DNA of 64,000 nt from Pontimicrobium aquaticum (GCF_005047595.1 NZ_SUPL01000006.1:62001-126000), one strand, 5' to 3'. Positions 32,963 through 42,208 are shown, counted from the stretch's first letter. Made by a program: numbers and translations. Notes: generated from the sequence alone by a model not told the origin.

Positions 32963-35755
32963 ATGTCAATAAATACTAGTATTACAAACGTAGATCCAAA
33001 GAAAAACATCATTATAAAAGGTGCAAAACTGCATAACTTAAAAAATATTGACGTTGTAATACCAAGAAACAAATTAGTGGTTATTACTGGATTGTCGGGT
33101 TCTGGAAAATCCAGTTTAGCATTCGACACCTTGTATGCCGAAGGTCAGCGTCGTTATGTTGAAAGTTTATCGAGTTATGCACGTCAGTTTTTAGGAAGAC
33201 TCAATAAACCAAAGGTCGATTTCATTAAAGGCATAGCTCCTGCTATTGCTATAGAGCAAAAAGTAAACTCGACCAATCCAAGATCAACCGTTGGTACTAC
33301 AACTGAGATTTATGACTATTTAAAACTACTGTTTGCAAGAATTGGTAAAACATATTCTCCAAAATCAGGATCTGAGGTCAAAAAAGATACCGTTACTGAT
33401 GTTATTAAACATATTAAAGAATTTGACGAAGACGAAAAACTATTGCTCCTCGCTCCTATTCATTTAGAAGAAGGTAGAACCATAAGCGATAAACTAAAAG
33501 TATTATATCAACAAGGTTATGCTAGAGTAAAAGTGAATGGTAAGGTACTTAGAATTGATGAGTATATTCAAAGCTCTAACGATAAGGATACTTTGTTTTT
33601 AGTAGTGGATCGTATCATTACTAAGCATGACGAAGATTTTTTTAATCGTTTAGCTGACGCTATTCAAACCGCTTTCTTTGAAGGCAAAGGTGAATGTTAT
33701 GTAGAATCACTTCAAGATAACTCACAGCAGCATTTTAGTAATAAATTTGAATTAGATGGTATTAGTTTTTTAGAACCTAATATTCATTTATTCAGTTTTA
33801 ATAATCCGTATGGAGCATGTCCCAAATGTGAAGGTTATGGAGACATTATAGGTATTGATGAAAATTTAGTAGTTCCAAACACAGGGTTATCTGTTTACGA
33901 AAACGCTATTTTTCCATGGAGAGGTGAAAGCATGAGTTGGTATAGAGATCAATTAGTAAACAACTCTCATAAATTCGACTTTCCAATTCATAAACCTTAT
34001 TTTGAATTAACCGAAGATCAAAAACAACTCATTTGGACAGGTAATGAATATTTTGAGGGATTAGACAGTTTCTTTGCTGAGTTAGAAGCAAAAGCCTATA
34101 AAATCCAAAACCGTGTAATGCTATCGCGTTACAGAGGCAAAACAAAATGTAATGCTTGTAAAGGTAAGCGATTATGTCCTGAAGCAAACTATGTTAAGAT
34201 AAATAATGCCACCATTACCGATTTGGTTGAAATGCCTTTAAATAAGCTTTCAGTTTTTTTTAAACAGCTTGAACTAAACGATTATGACACACAAATTGCT
34301 AAACGCTTATTAAAAGAAATATCAAATAGATTATCTTTCTTAACTAACGTAGGTTTAAATTATTTGACCTTAAACAGAAAATCCAACACACTTTCTGGAG
34401 GGGAAAGTCAGCGTATTAACTTGGCCACCTCACTTGGAAGTAGTTTGGTTGGCTCGATGTATATTTTAGACGAACCTAGTATTGGTTTACATCCTCGAGA
34501 TACTGAACGTTTAATAACCGTACTTAAATCATTACGAGATCTTGGTAACACTGTTATAGTTGTGGAGCATGACGAAGATATTATGGCTGCTGCTGACGAC
34601 ATTATTGATATTGGTCCAGAAGCCGGAACCTTTGGAGGTGAAGTGGTTGCTACTGGAAGTTATAATGATATTTTAGTATCCGATTCGCTAACTGCTAAAT
34701 ACTTAAATGGTTCTTACAAAATTGAAGTACCAAAAGAACGAAGAACATCTAAGTATTTTGTTGATATAAAAGGCGCTAGAGAACATAATTTAAAAAACAT
34801 CGATGTTACGTTTCCTTTGGGAATGTTAACTGTCGTGACTGGTGTTTCCGGAAGTGGTAAAAGTACTTTGGTAAAAAAGATATTACACCCTGCGCTTATT
34901 AAAGAACTAGGAAGTTATGGTGATAAACCAGGAGAATTCACTTCTATTTCAGGCAATTTTAGTAATGTAAAGCATATTGAATTTGTGGATCAAAATCCTA
35001 TAGGCCGCTCGTCACGCTCCAATCCTGTTACTTACATCAAGGCTTATGACGATATTCGTGCGTTATTCTCCAAGCAAAAGCTAAGTACTATTAGAGGCTA
35101 CCAAGCAAAACATTTTAGTTTTAATGTAGATGGTGGACGTTGCGAAACCTGCAAAGGCGAAGGCGAAGTCACTATAGAAATGCAGTTTATGGCTGATGTG
35201 CATTTAGAATGTGAAACCTGTAACGGTAAGCGTTTTAAAAAAGAAGTTCTTGAAGTTACTTTTGAAGGCAAAACCATAGATGATGTTTTAAACATGACCA
35301 TCGATAATGCCATTGCATTTTTTGAAGAAACACATCAAACTAAAATAAAAAACAAACTACAACCACTACAAGATGTTGGTTTAGGCTACGTTACTCTCGG
35401 TCAAAGCTCTTCTACTCTGTCTGGTGGTGAAGCACAGCGTATTAAGTTGGCAACGTTTTTAGGTAAAGGAAACACCAAAGAAACGGCCTTATTTATTTTT
35501 GACGAACCAACTACCGGATTGCATTTTCATGATATTAAAAAGCTGCTTAAATCTTTTAACGCATTGATTGAAAAAGGACATTCTATTATCGTAGTTGAAC
35601 ATAATATTGAGCTTATTAAATGTGCCGATTATATTATAGATCTTGGTCCTGAAGGCGGTGAAAATGGCGGGCAATTATTAGCTTCAGGTACCCCCGAAGA
35701 AATTACTATTAATAATAATTCTTTTACTGGCAAATATTTAAAAGACAAGCTTTAA
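32963..35755 (+). CDS. uvrA: Excinuclease ABC subunit A
   Basis: Damage-recognition ATPase of nucleotide excision repair, 930 residues, normal length. Two ABC modules are visible. The first has Walker A GLSGSGKSSLAFDTLYAEGQ, zinc-finger CPKCEGYGD and CNACKGKRLCPEA, signature LSGGESQRINLATSLGSSLV and Walker B YILDEPSIGLHPRD. The second has GVSGSGKSTLV, zinc-finger CETCKGEGEV and CETCNGKRF, signature LSGGEAQRIKLATFLG and FIFDEPTTGLHFHD. All catalytic motifs are intact. It is divergent from the ECF sigma factor and its 3' end overlaps the convergent DUF3667 gene by four bases. Confidence 0.98.
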   Translation: MSINTSITNVDPKKNIIIKGAKLHNLKNIDVVIPRNKLVVITGLSGSGKSSLAFDTLYAEGQRRYVESLSSYARQFLGRLNKPKVDFIKGIAPAIAIEQKVNSTNPRSTVGTTTEIYDYLKLLFARIGKTYSPKSGSEVKKDTVTDVIKHIKEFDEDEKLLLLAPIHLEEGRTISDKLKVLYQQGYARVKVNGKVLRIDEYIQSSNDKDTLFLVVDRIITKHDEDFFNRLADAIQTAFFEGKGECYVESLQDNSQQHFSNKFELDGISFLEPNIHLFSFNNPYGACPKCEGYGDIIGIDENLVVPNTGLSVYENAIFPWRGESMSWYRDQLVNNSHKFDFPIHKPYFELTEDQKQLIWTGNEYFEGLDSFFAELEAKAYKIQNRVMLSRYRGKTKCNACKGKRLCPEANYVKINNATITDLVEMPLNKLSVFFKQLELNDYDTQIAKRLLKEISNRLSFLTNVGLNYLTLNRKSNTLSGGESQRINLATSLGSSLVGSMYILDEPSIGLHPRDTERLITVLKSLRDLGNTVIVVEHDEDIMAAADDIIDIGPEAGTFGGEVVATGSYNDILVSDSLTAKYLNGSYKIEVPKERRTSKYFVDIKGAREHNLKNIDVTFPLGMLTVVTGVSGSGKSTLVKKILHPALIKELGSYGDKPGEFTSISGNFSNVKHIEFVDQNPIGRSSRSNPVTYIKAYDDIRALFSKQKLSTIRGYQAKHFSFNVDGGRCETCKGEGEVTIEMQFMADVHLECETCNGKRFKKEVLEVTFEGKTIDDVLNMTIDNAIAFFEETHQTKIKNKLQPLQDVGLGYVTLGQSSSTLSGGEAQRIKLATFLGKGNTKETALFIFDEPTTGLHFHDIKKLLKSFNALIEKGHSIIVVEHNIELIKCADYIIDLGPEGGENGGQLLASGTPEEITINNNSFTGKYLKDKL

Positions 35756-36882
35756 TAGAGTAAAAATGATAACCCTAGCATAATCATAATAGCCATAGGG
35801 ACTACAAATATCATATACATAAATGTGAGCATTGAAGATTTTATCAAGCTAATAAAAAAGCCTTGTTCATAATAATTGCGCACAGCAAATACCAAGTAAA
35901 AGAATGTTGATAAGAGTACCAAAAAGTCAATCCAGTCTGGTATGTCTATAATATAATTTACTCCAAGAATGATGCATAGTACTGTAAACAAAAATGAGAA
36001 ATAGTAAAAGCTAAATACTAAATGATGTGCAAATCTTCCACGTCGCCAATAAAACACTTTAAGTAAAAGCGCAAATATTGGTAATAGTATAAATAATGAA
36101 ATTGGGACACTATCGAACAATGCCTGCACAATACCTCCTCCTCTATTCTTGTGAAATTTAATTAATTGTTTATAGAACTGTTTTTCTAAAAACCCAGCAT
36201 CTTCTTTCATGCCAACAGCTAGTAATTGCTCTTTTTCTGATGCATTAATAGCAATTAAGGAGTCTAATTTTTTAGTATCATACCCAAAATTTATATTATT
36301 ATCTGCTTTCTTTGGCTGAGATACACTTGTAATTAACGAGTCTAATTCTTGCTTTTCCTGGTCAGACATTCCAGACAATAATCCACTATCATTTTTTAAA
36401 GGTGCTTTTATTTTTTCAACGGTAGCAGAATCTAATGGGCTAATGTTAATTGAATCTTGAGATTGTTCTACCTTAAAACCTTCTTGTAATACTTTATCAA
36501 AATTAGCATTGTATTCCCTGATTTTAAACGAAAACATAAAGAAAAACACCACCGAAATAAATAAATACATTTGTGCAGGATGCAAATACATTAAGCGTTT
36601 ACCACTTACAAAGCGCTTTGCTAAAATTCCTGGCTTAAATACTAAAGGAATGAAACTTCTAAAAAATCGTGCATCAAAAGAAAAGTAATTGGCAATAGTA
36701 TTATAAAACAAAACTCCCACCGTTAAATCGTCTGTTGTTTGTTGTCCGCAATGCGGACAAAAATCAAAATCAATATCATGTTCTTTTTCACAGTTTTGAC
36801 ACATGGTCATGTTCTGTTCTAACGAAAAATCTACATGATCGTCATTCTCTGACGGGTTGGTTATTTCAGTGTTCTTTGCCAT
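35752..36882 (-). CDS. DUF3667 zinc-ribbon membrane protein
   Basis: A 376-residue protein. The N-terminus has a zinc-ribbon-like pair of Cys-x2-Cys motifs (MCQNCEKEHDIDFDFCPHCGQQ, at about 27-48 with the two pairs about 15 residues apart), then the family's VLFYNTIANYFSFDARFFRSF and LMYLHPAQMYLFISVVFFFMF. A charged central region (about 140-225) separates this from four to five C-terminal transmembrane segments. DUF3667 proteins are of unknown function. The gene is monocistronic and convergent with uvrA. Confidence 0.82.
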   Translation of the reverse strand: MAKNTEITNPSENDDHVDFSLEQNMTMCQNCEKEHDIDFDFCPHCGQQTTDDLTVGVLFYNTIANYFSFDARFFRSFIPLVFKPGILAKRFVSGKRLMYLHPAQMYLFISVVFFFMFSFKIREYNANFDKVLQEGFKVEQSQDSINISPLDSATVEKIKAPLKNDSGLLSGMSDQEKQELDSLITSVSQPKKADNNINFGYDTKKLDSLIAINASEKEQLLAVGMKEDAGFLEKQFYKQLIKFHKNRGGGIVQALFDSVPISLFILLPIFALLLKVFYWRRGRFAHHLVFSFYYFSFLFTVLCIILGVNYIIDIPDWIDFLVLLSTFFYLVFAVRNYYEQGFFISLIKSSMLTFMYMIFVVPMAIMIMLGLSFLLY

Positions 36883-37013
36883 TGATGGTTGGTTAACGAC
36901 TTTTTACTGCTTCTAAATTTAATAAAAAGAAACAACTTCTTTAACATAATGACGAATAATACCAATAAGTTGTTACAAAGTTTTATTGTAAAAACATAAA
37001 GATATTAAAACGT

Positions 37014-37116
37014 GTCACTTCGAACGCACGTGAGAAGTCTCATAACAGCATCATAAAATTAGTTGTTCATTTTACAAATTATGAGATTTCTCCTCGCTTC
37101 TCTCGTTCGAAATGAC
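37014..37116. repeat. Dispersed inverted-repeat element (MITE-like)
   Basis: About 103 bases with long imperfect terminal inverted repeats: the left end begins GTCACTTCGAACG and ends GAGAAGTCTCAT; the right end begins ATGAGATTTCTCCTCGCTTC and ends CGTTCGAAATGAC. The AT-rich centre is about 38 bases. GTCATTTCGAACGAG-type ends are, as I recall, a dispersed element in many Flavobacteriaceae genomes. It lies in the 360-base non-coding gap between DUF3667 and the repeat-protein gene; the rest of that gap holds only the sigma-54-like element at 37156. Confidence 0.75.
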
Positions 37117-37155
37117 TAATACCATTTTTTAACACTGTATATCAATTACTTACAA

Positions 37156-37167
37156 TTTTGGCACGAT
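37156..37167 (+). promoter_or_regulatory. Sigma-54-like -24 element upstream of the repeat-protein gene
   Basis: TTTTGGCACGAT is identical to a 12-mer at 40793-40804 upstream of the paralogue. TTGGCAC fits the -24 part of a sigma-54 promoter; the -12 part here (ATGAA in place of TTGCA) is a poor match. It lies 75 bases before the ATG. Confidence 0.5.
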
Positions 37168-37242
37168 AAATGAAAACTTCATTAACAAATAGCGTAAGCC
37201 GAAAAGCTAAATGAGTAGGCATTCATCTTAAATACTTTTACT

Positions 37243-37953
37243 ATGAGAAAAATTACTTTAGTATTAGCAACTATGTTACTAGGTGTAACATTTGCAACAG
37301 CATCAGAACTAGTTTCTGAATTAAACAGTAAAGATTTAAGAATTACGAAACGCTATCGTTTTACGCAACCTATAGTGTTTGTGGAGCGTGGTGTTGAATT
37401 CTTAATCTTTCAAAATGGTGAATTCGATTTTAACACCGATGTCAATTATGGACATTTTGGTGATTCATATTACCGAAAATCGAGAACTAAGCGTGGTAGC
37501 ATTAATGCCACTTTTGGAGCACCAGGAGTAAGAATTAACTACAACCGTCCTCGTGGCGTGATTATTACCCATGACCGATTAGGACGTGTACGTAGAATTG
37601 GTAATGTGTTTATTAACTACGATTATCAAGGACGTGTAAAACGTATAGGTTCAGTATATATGCAATATCGTTTTGGTCAACTTAAACAAGTTGGTGGTTT
37701 GCATATACAATACAACCGTTGGGGTGATATGATTGGCGTACGAGGAAAAGTTAATAGAAGCAACCAAGGTTGTGGGTTTTGTGGAATGACAGGTTGCACA
37801 ACCGATCATTTCCATAAAGACAACGATTGGTATGATGATGATAGATATGATGATAGATGGGATGGTCGCGATGACGATTACTACTATTACAGAAAGAATG
37901 ATAAAACCTTAAAAAAGAAAAAGAAAGGCGTTAAAAAAAGACGCAAGTATTAA
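37243..37953 (+). CDS. Exported tandem-repeat protein with acidic and lysine-rich tail (paralogue 1)
   Basis: A 236-residue exported protein (signal 1-20, MRKITLVLATMLLGVTFATA). A conserved region FVERGVEFLIFQNGEFDFN (47-64) is followed by three ~16-residue repeats at about 110-156, HDRLGRVRRIGNVFIN, YDYQGRVKRIGSVYMQ and YRFGQLKQVGGLHIQ, of beta-strand type, resembling YD- or MORN-like repeats. After a Cys-rich patch (CGFCGMTGC, 177-185) come an acidic Asp-rich stretch (DDDRYDDRWDGRDDD, 198-212) and a lysine-rich end (KKKKKGVKKRRKY). No function is known. The paralogue is at 40890-42116, with a similar upstream element. Confidence 0.75.
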   Translation: MRKITLVLATMLLGVTFATASELVSELNSKDLRITKRYRFTQPIVFVERGVEFLIFQNGEFDFNTDVNYGHFGDSYYRKSRTKRGSINATFGAPGVRINYNRPRGVIITHDRLGRVRRIGNVFINYDYQGRVKRIGSVYMQYRFGQLKQVGGLHIQYNRWGDMIGVRGKVNRSNQGCGFCGMTGCTTDHFHKDNDWYDDDRYDDRWDGRDDDYYYYRKNDKTLKKKKKGVKKRRKY

Positions 37954-37987
37954 CCTATTGTTCGTAACCTACTAAAATTGGTTATTT

Positions 37988-38033
37988 AGAAACCTCATTA
38001 GTTATTTCCCAATGACTTTTGGGGTTTCTTGGT
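37988..38033 (+). terminator. Possible terminator after the first repeat-protein gene
   Basis: AGAAACC and GGTTTCT form a 7-base stem across a 28-base loop, followed by TGGTTTTTA. Weak, and it is close to the start of the convergent reading frame at 38042. Confidence 0.4.
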
Positions 38034-38041
38034 TTTTATAA

Positions 38042-39476
38042 TTATTTGTATTTTAATTTTCTAAGCAACTCTATTGACTTTCTAAGTTGTCTTTCAGAAA
38101 ATCTTTTATTTGATGTATTTTCAGGATGATGTATCGAGTTTCTAATATATTTAGGCAATGAAACCTTCTCTTCTTTTTTTGTTAATTCATTTATCCATAT
38201 TCTATCCTTATCAAAATTTTCTAATTCTTTTCCTTTAACGTCAAAAAGATAACCATATAACTCATTATGATAATCAGTAGTAGGAATATTAAAAACCGTA
38301 AAGTTTACTTCAGAATAAGTACTGTTTTTTTGAGATATAAAATCTAATTGAGTGGATTCATTATTAATTTTTACAACTCTAATATTCCTATCTAGATGTT
38401 TTTTATCAATCATATAATTTGAATGAGTAGCATAAAAAACAATGTTGCCATTTTTTGATGATATCTTAATTAATTCATATGAGGTCAATCTGAGCTTGAG
38501 GGTGAAGGTGAGTTTCTGGCTCGTCTAGAAGCATCATAGTGTTTGTTAATTCATCATTATTGCTTTCAGCTGATATAGATAGCAAGAAACTGATAAACTG
38601 CCTAAAACCATCACTTCTTTGATGAGTTAACTTAGATTTATGCTTAACTCCATCATCTTCAACTAATAAAGTGATTTTATTTTCATTTATCTTAAAAAGA
38701 ACCTTAATAGGATGATTTCTCCAAACTTTCAAAATATGATTTGTAACCTCTTCACTCAATAAAGATTCTAAATTTCTTATTGATGCTGGGTCTTTAAGCT
38801 TTGAAATTGTATTTTCAATTTCATTTTCAGATATTCCAGATAAAGCAAAAGCATTGGTTAATGGAATAGAAATTCCTGTTGGGTTTTCCATAAACTCATT
38901 CAAATCAATTTCATCTTTAATAAGGTAAATATCCATTGCCGACCATAGAACTATTTTATGTGAAAAAGCCCAGAAATGATCAGATAAATTATTTAGCATA
39001 AACTCATGCATATCAAAAAACTCCCCATCGCTATCAGTTTTTATTAGTTTGCTATCTTCTAATTTATAACCCACAAATTTTGAGGTTTTGAATTGAATCT
39101 CCTCTTTCAAAGACCTTTTGCTTTCTTCATTAGGTGTATAAGAAATCTCAATTCCCACATTTGCCACGCTTATTTTTCTTAATACTTCTTTTGGAAAATC
39201 GAAATCCTTTTCCAATTTATTGCGTAAACCAAAGTTGTCATCTTTATCTAATTGATATTCAAAAATTAATTTTACAGGTTGAGTATCATCAAAATAGTCA
39301 ATTGGGTAATTTATATCTTTCTCATCATATTGTGCTAAGCCAGTTAAAAAACTACTTTTTCCCGATTCATTAATACCGAAAAGACAATATGTATTACTAC
39401 CATATATTCTTTTCAAAGAAATTTTTACAGAATTTATACTTCTATAATTTGTTAGCTCAATTGATTTTAGTTTCAT
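38042..39476 (-). pseudogene. Frameshifted ABC-type (OLD-like) ATPase
   Basis: Two overlapping frames on the minus strand together encode one ATPase. The first (start 39476, MKLKSIELTNYRSINSVKIS) has Walker A FGINESGKSSFL and Walker B LLDEPETHLHP and stops after PQAQIDLI at 38475. The second resumes in another frame near 38485 with SYELIKISSKNG, the His switch YATHSNYMID and a C-terminal region to 38042. A net +1 shift joins them; the family spacing between HPQAQID and ELIKIS suggests a 2-base deletion. No helicase or nuclease partner is adjacent. It is flanked by the repeat-protein gene and a peptidase gene, so it looks like an inserted and decayed gene; a sequencing error would also explain it. 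Confidence 0.85.
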
Positions 39477-39584
39477 AAATCCAAAATTATTATTACATAC
39501 AATTAAGCACATAATTTAAGAGAATTATTCTTACAAATAAAATAGATTTATTAACAAGTTATTTAACTTCCAAAAAGACTAATG

Positions 39585-39602
39585 AGTTGTTTTTCAACAA
39601 CT
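39585..39602 (-). terminator. Weak hairpin after the iminopeptidase-like gene
   Basis: AGTTGTT and AACAACT form a 7-base stem with a 4-base loop; only a distant T-rich stretch follows. It lies 15 bases downstream of the stop. Confidence 0.35.
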
Positions 39603-39616
39603 TTAGGATTTTACAC

Positions 39617-40657
39617 TTATTGCGCATCCACTTCTTTAATAAACTTAATAATCCCATCAAAATAAGTCTTTGGGTCATCGTACATCGACATGTGGCTACC
39701 GTTTGGGCAATGCAAATATTGTCCGTCTTGTACTTGCGTTGCAATCCACTCCATGTGTTTAGGGTCCATGGTATCGTAGGCTCCTCCAACACTTAAGGTT
39801 GGTACGGTGATTTTTGGAAGTTCGGTAGTAATATCCCAATCTTTTAACTTAGCATCACCTACAATACCAAACTCACTTGGTCCTTGCATGGTTACATATA
39901 AATTGGGATTAAGATTTGCAAATGCTCGATTCACAGGATCTGGCCACTCCTCAAGAGGCATTCTTAAAATATGCTCAGTATAATAATGTTTAAATAATAG
40001 TTCGCTGTATCTTGGGTTATCAAACTCTCCTTTAGCTTCCAATTCCTTCACTTCTTTTAAAACCTCTGGTGGTAACTGTGGTCCTAAAACTTCATTGGCA
40101 TACTTGTTATACTCTGGAACTGAAGCCATCATATTAGTAATAATCAAGCCTTTTAAATTATCTTGATATTTTAAGGCATATTCCATACATAAAATGCCTC
40201 CCCAAGAATTTCCTAATAAATAAAAATTATCTTTATTTAAACCTAGAGCTTTGCGAACTTGTTCTACTTCATCTACATAACGATCTACACTCCATAAAGT
40301 ACTATCGTTAGGTTGATCGCTGTAAGCAGATTCTAATTGGTCGTAGTAATAGTATTCAATTCCAGCATTCGGAAAATAAGAATCAAATGCTTCAAAATAT
40401 TCATGTGTTGCACCAGGACCTCCATGAAGCAATAACACTTTCATTGTTGGGTTATTCCCAACTCTTTTTGTCCAAACTTTAAATTCTCCAGAAGTGGTTT
40501 TTATAGGAATCATTTTTACGCCACCACTTAGTTTATCATCGCGATTAGAATAGTCTAGGTAATTATTTTTTTCAGGAGCGCTAACATCTTTTGTTTTAGA
40601 ATTTGTACAACTAAAAACAAAGAGTAATAGTACAATAAGAAGAACTGATTTTTTCAT
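39617..40657 (-). CDS. Proline-iminopeptidase-like lipoprotein (S33)
   Basis: A 346-residue alpha/beta hydrolase. The lipoprotein signal is LLLFVFSCTNS with Cys17. The S33 signature includes HGGPGATHEYFEAF (78-91), YYYDQLESAYS, nucleophile Ser151 in GNSWGGILCMEY, Asp in GGAYDTMDP and His in NGSHMSMYDDP. The cap region LELEAKGEFDNPRY is longer than usual. It releases N-terminal proline from peptides in the family, but the lipid anchor points to the envelope. It starts about 230 bases from the divergent second repeat-protein gene. Confidence 0.9.
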   Translation of the reverse strand: MKKSVLLIVLLLFVFSCTNSKTKDVSAPEKNNYLDYSNRDDKLSGGVKMIPIKTTSGEFKVWTKRVGNNPTMKVLLLHGGPGATHEYFEAFDSYFPNAGIEYYYYDQLESAYSDQPNDSTLWSVDRYVDEVEQVRKALGLNKDNFYLLGNSWGGILCMEYALKYQDNLKGLIITNMMASVPEYNKYANEVLGPQLPPEVLKEVKELEAKGEFDNPRYSELLFKHYYTEHILRMPLEEWPDPVNRAFANLNPNLYVTMQGPSEFGIVGDAKLKDWDITTELPKITVPTLSVGGAYDTMDPKHMEWIATQVQDGQYLHCPNGSHMSMYDDPKTYFDGIIKFIKEVDAQ

Positions 40658-40792
40658 GAGTGTTGGCTTTAATTAATAAAAAATAAACCATAAGAACTGT
40701 AGATTGAAAAACATAAATAAATCTAGGACATAACTAATATCGTCTTTTTATTTTTTATAGTCAACTCTATTACAATTTTATTACAAAACTGT

Positions 40793-40810
40793 TTTTGGCA
40801 CGATGCTTGG
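40793..40810 (+). promoter_or_regulatory. Sigma-54-like promoter upstream of the second repeat-protein gene
   Basis: TTTTGGCACGAT (40793-40804) contains TGGCAC, then five bases, then TTGG (40807-40810), one mismatch from the -12 TTGC of a sigma-54 promoter. The 12-mer is shared with 37156-37167. It lies about 80 bases before the ATG. Confidence 0.55.
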
Positions 40811-40889
40811 TAAGTATTAAATATCAATTAAAAAACGACGTGTTATGTAATGTTTATTTCTATTATATAGCCCAAAAAATCAAATTAAA

Positions 40890-42116
40890 ATGAAAAAGTT
40901 ACTATTATTTTTTGCAGGTGTACTCCTAACAGGGGTCTCTGTTAGTGCGATAACAACCACCAACAGTTTAGATATTAATGCTCATGCATCAAATACATTA
41001 GTGAGAAATTATGGTAACTCTTTCATTTTTGTTGAACAAGGGGTTGAGTTTTCGGTATTTCCTGATGGTCAATTTGATTTTAATGTACTGGATAATGGGC
41101 CTCGCTTCAGTGCCTATACCGATTTTAACGATGTTAGTATTAGCTTTAACACTGGTTATGGCTATGACGCTTATGTACAGTATGATGACTATGGTGCTGT
41201 AATACAAATTGAAAACGTACCAATTTATTACGATTATTACGGACGCATTGTTCGTGCTGGTGATGTACGCATTAGATATAACAACTATGGCTACGTAACG
41301 CGCGTTGGTGGGTTATATGTTCACTACAATGCATATAATAGATATTCTCACTGTACAGGATTTATTAATGTGTATAACAGACACTATGTATATAGACCTT
41401 GGCACAGATACTATAGTGCGCCTTTAATAGACTTTAGAATTGTATTTAACAGACCTTATAGAAGATATTATGAGCCTATTAGACATAGATATTACAGACC
41501 TTATAGAGACAATTACAGACCAAGAGTCTCTTATACCAGAAGCAGACGTGGAAGCTCTGTAGCACAACGTTCATCAAAAAGACAAAGTGATAGATATGCA
41601 CAAACACGCTCATCTAGACGAGATGATGCCACTACTAGAAGTAGCAGACGTTTAGCAAGTGCAGACCAAAATGCAAAAACCTCTAGAAATAGTAATGCCA
41701 CAAGATCTTCAAGTAGAAGAAACAGTGATGCAACTACCAATAGAGCTAGAACGTCTAGTGACGCAAGAACTGCAAGGTCAAGAACATCAAATGATGCGAG
41801 ACCAACTCGTTCTAGCAGAACTGTTAATAGAAATGATAATGCAAATAAGTCGCAACGAAGAACGACTACACAGTCGCGATCTCAAACTGCAAAAAGAAAT
41901 ACAAGTACAAAGCCCAAAGCGCGTTCAACGTCTAGAAATTCTTCTAAACCTAAAGCTTCACAAAGGTCAAGTACAAAACGTAAAACACAAAGTGTAAAAC
42001 AACGTTCAACACGCAGCAAGAGTTCTCAAGCTAGTAAAAAGAGAACACCACAAGTAAAACAAAAGGCTAAATCTAGTTCTAGAGGCTCAAAGTCTAGAAG
42101 TAGTAGAAGAAATTAA
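40890..42116 (+). CDS. Exported tandem-repeat protein with a long Arg/Ser/Lys-rich tail (paralogue 2)
   Basis: A 408-residue exported protein (signal 1-20). FVEQGVEFSVFPDGQFDFN (47-65) and the repeats YDDYGAVIQIENVPIY, YDYYGRIVRAGDVRIR, YNNYGYVTRVGGLYVH (98-145) match the 37243 protein. Next comes a Tyr/Arg-rich region (about 164-212; YRPWHRYYSAP, RRYYEPIRHRYYRPYRD). The last ~195 residues are almost only Ser, Arg, Lys, Thr, Asn, Ala and Asp, with RSSR- and TKRK-type patches, so intrinsically disordered and strongly basic. No function is known. The base composition of the tail differs from the rest, with many agc/aga codons. Confidence 0.78.
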   Translation: MKKLLLFFAGVLLTGVSVSAITTTNSLDINAHASNTLVRNYGNSFIFVEQGVEFSVFPDGQFDFNVLDNGPRFSAYTDFNDVSISFNTGYGYDAYVQYDDYGAVIQIENVPIYYDYYGRIVRAGDVRIRYNNYGYVTRVGGLYVHYNAYNRYSHCTGFINVYNRHYVYRPWHRYYSAPLIDFRIVFNRPYRRYYEPIRHRYYRPYRDNYRPRVSYTRSRRGSSVAQRSSKRQSDRYAQTRSSRRDDATTRSSRRLASADQNAKTSRNSNATRSSSRRNSDATTNRARTSSDARTARSRTSNDARPTRSSRTVNRNDNANKSQRRTTTQSRSQTAKRNTSTKPKARSTSRNSSKPKASQRSSTKRKTQSVKQRSTRSKSSQASKKRTPQVKQKAKSSSRGSKSRSSRRN

Positions 42117-42149
42117 TAATATATAATTTTTGGTTAGTTAGTTGGATAG

Positions 42150-42194
42150 TCCTGCAAGATGAATGCCTCAAGGCACCTTGCGGGATTTTCTTTT
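42150..42194 (+). terminator. Terminator after the second repeat-protein gene
   Basis: TCCTGCAAG and CTTGCGGGA form a 9-base stem (one G-U pair) with an inner GCCT/AGGC hairpin, followed by TTTTCTTTTTT. Confidence 0.85.
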
Positions 42195-42208
42195 TTATAC
42201 AATGAAAC

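Noticed and set aside
38042-39476. A complete phage-defence system (OLD ATPase plus partner)
   Set aside because: No helicase, nuclease or toxin gene is adjacent and the ATPase is frameshifted.
41659-41997. A 112-residue plus-strand frame in the basic tail
   Set aside because: It overlaps the tail-coding region in another frame and consists of low-complexity residues arising from the repetitive codons.
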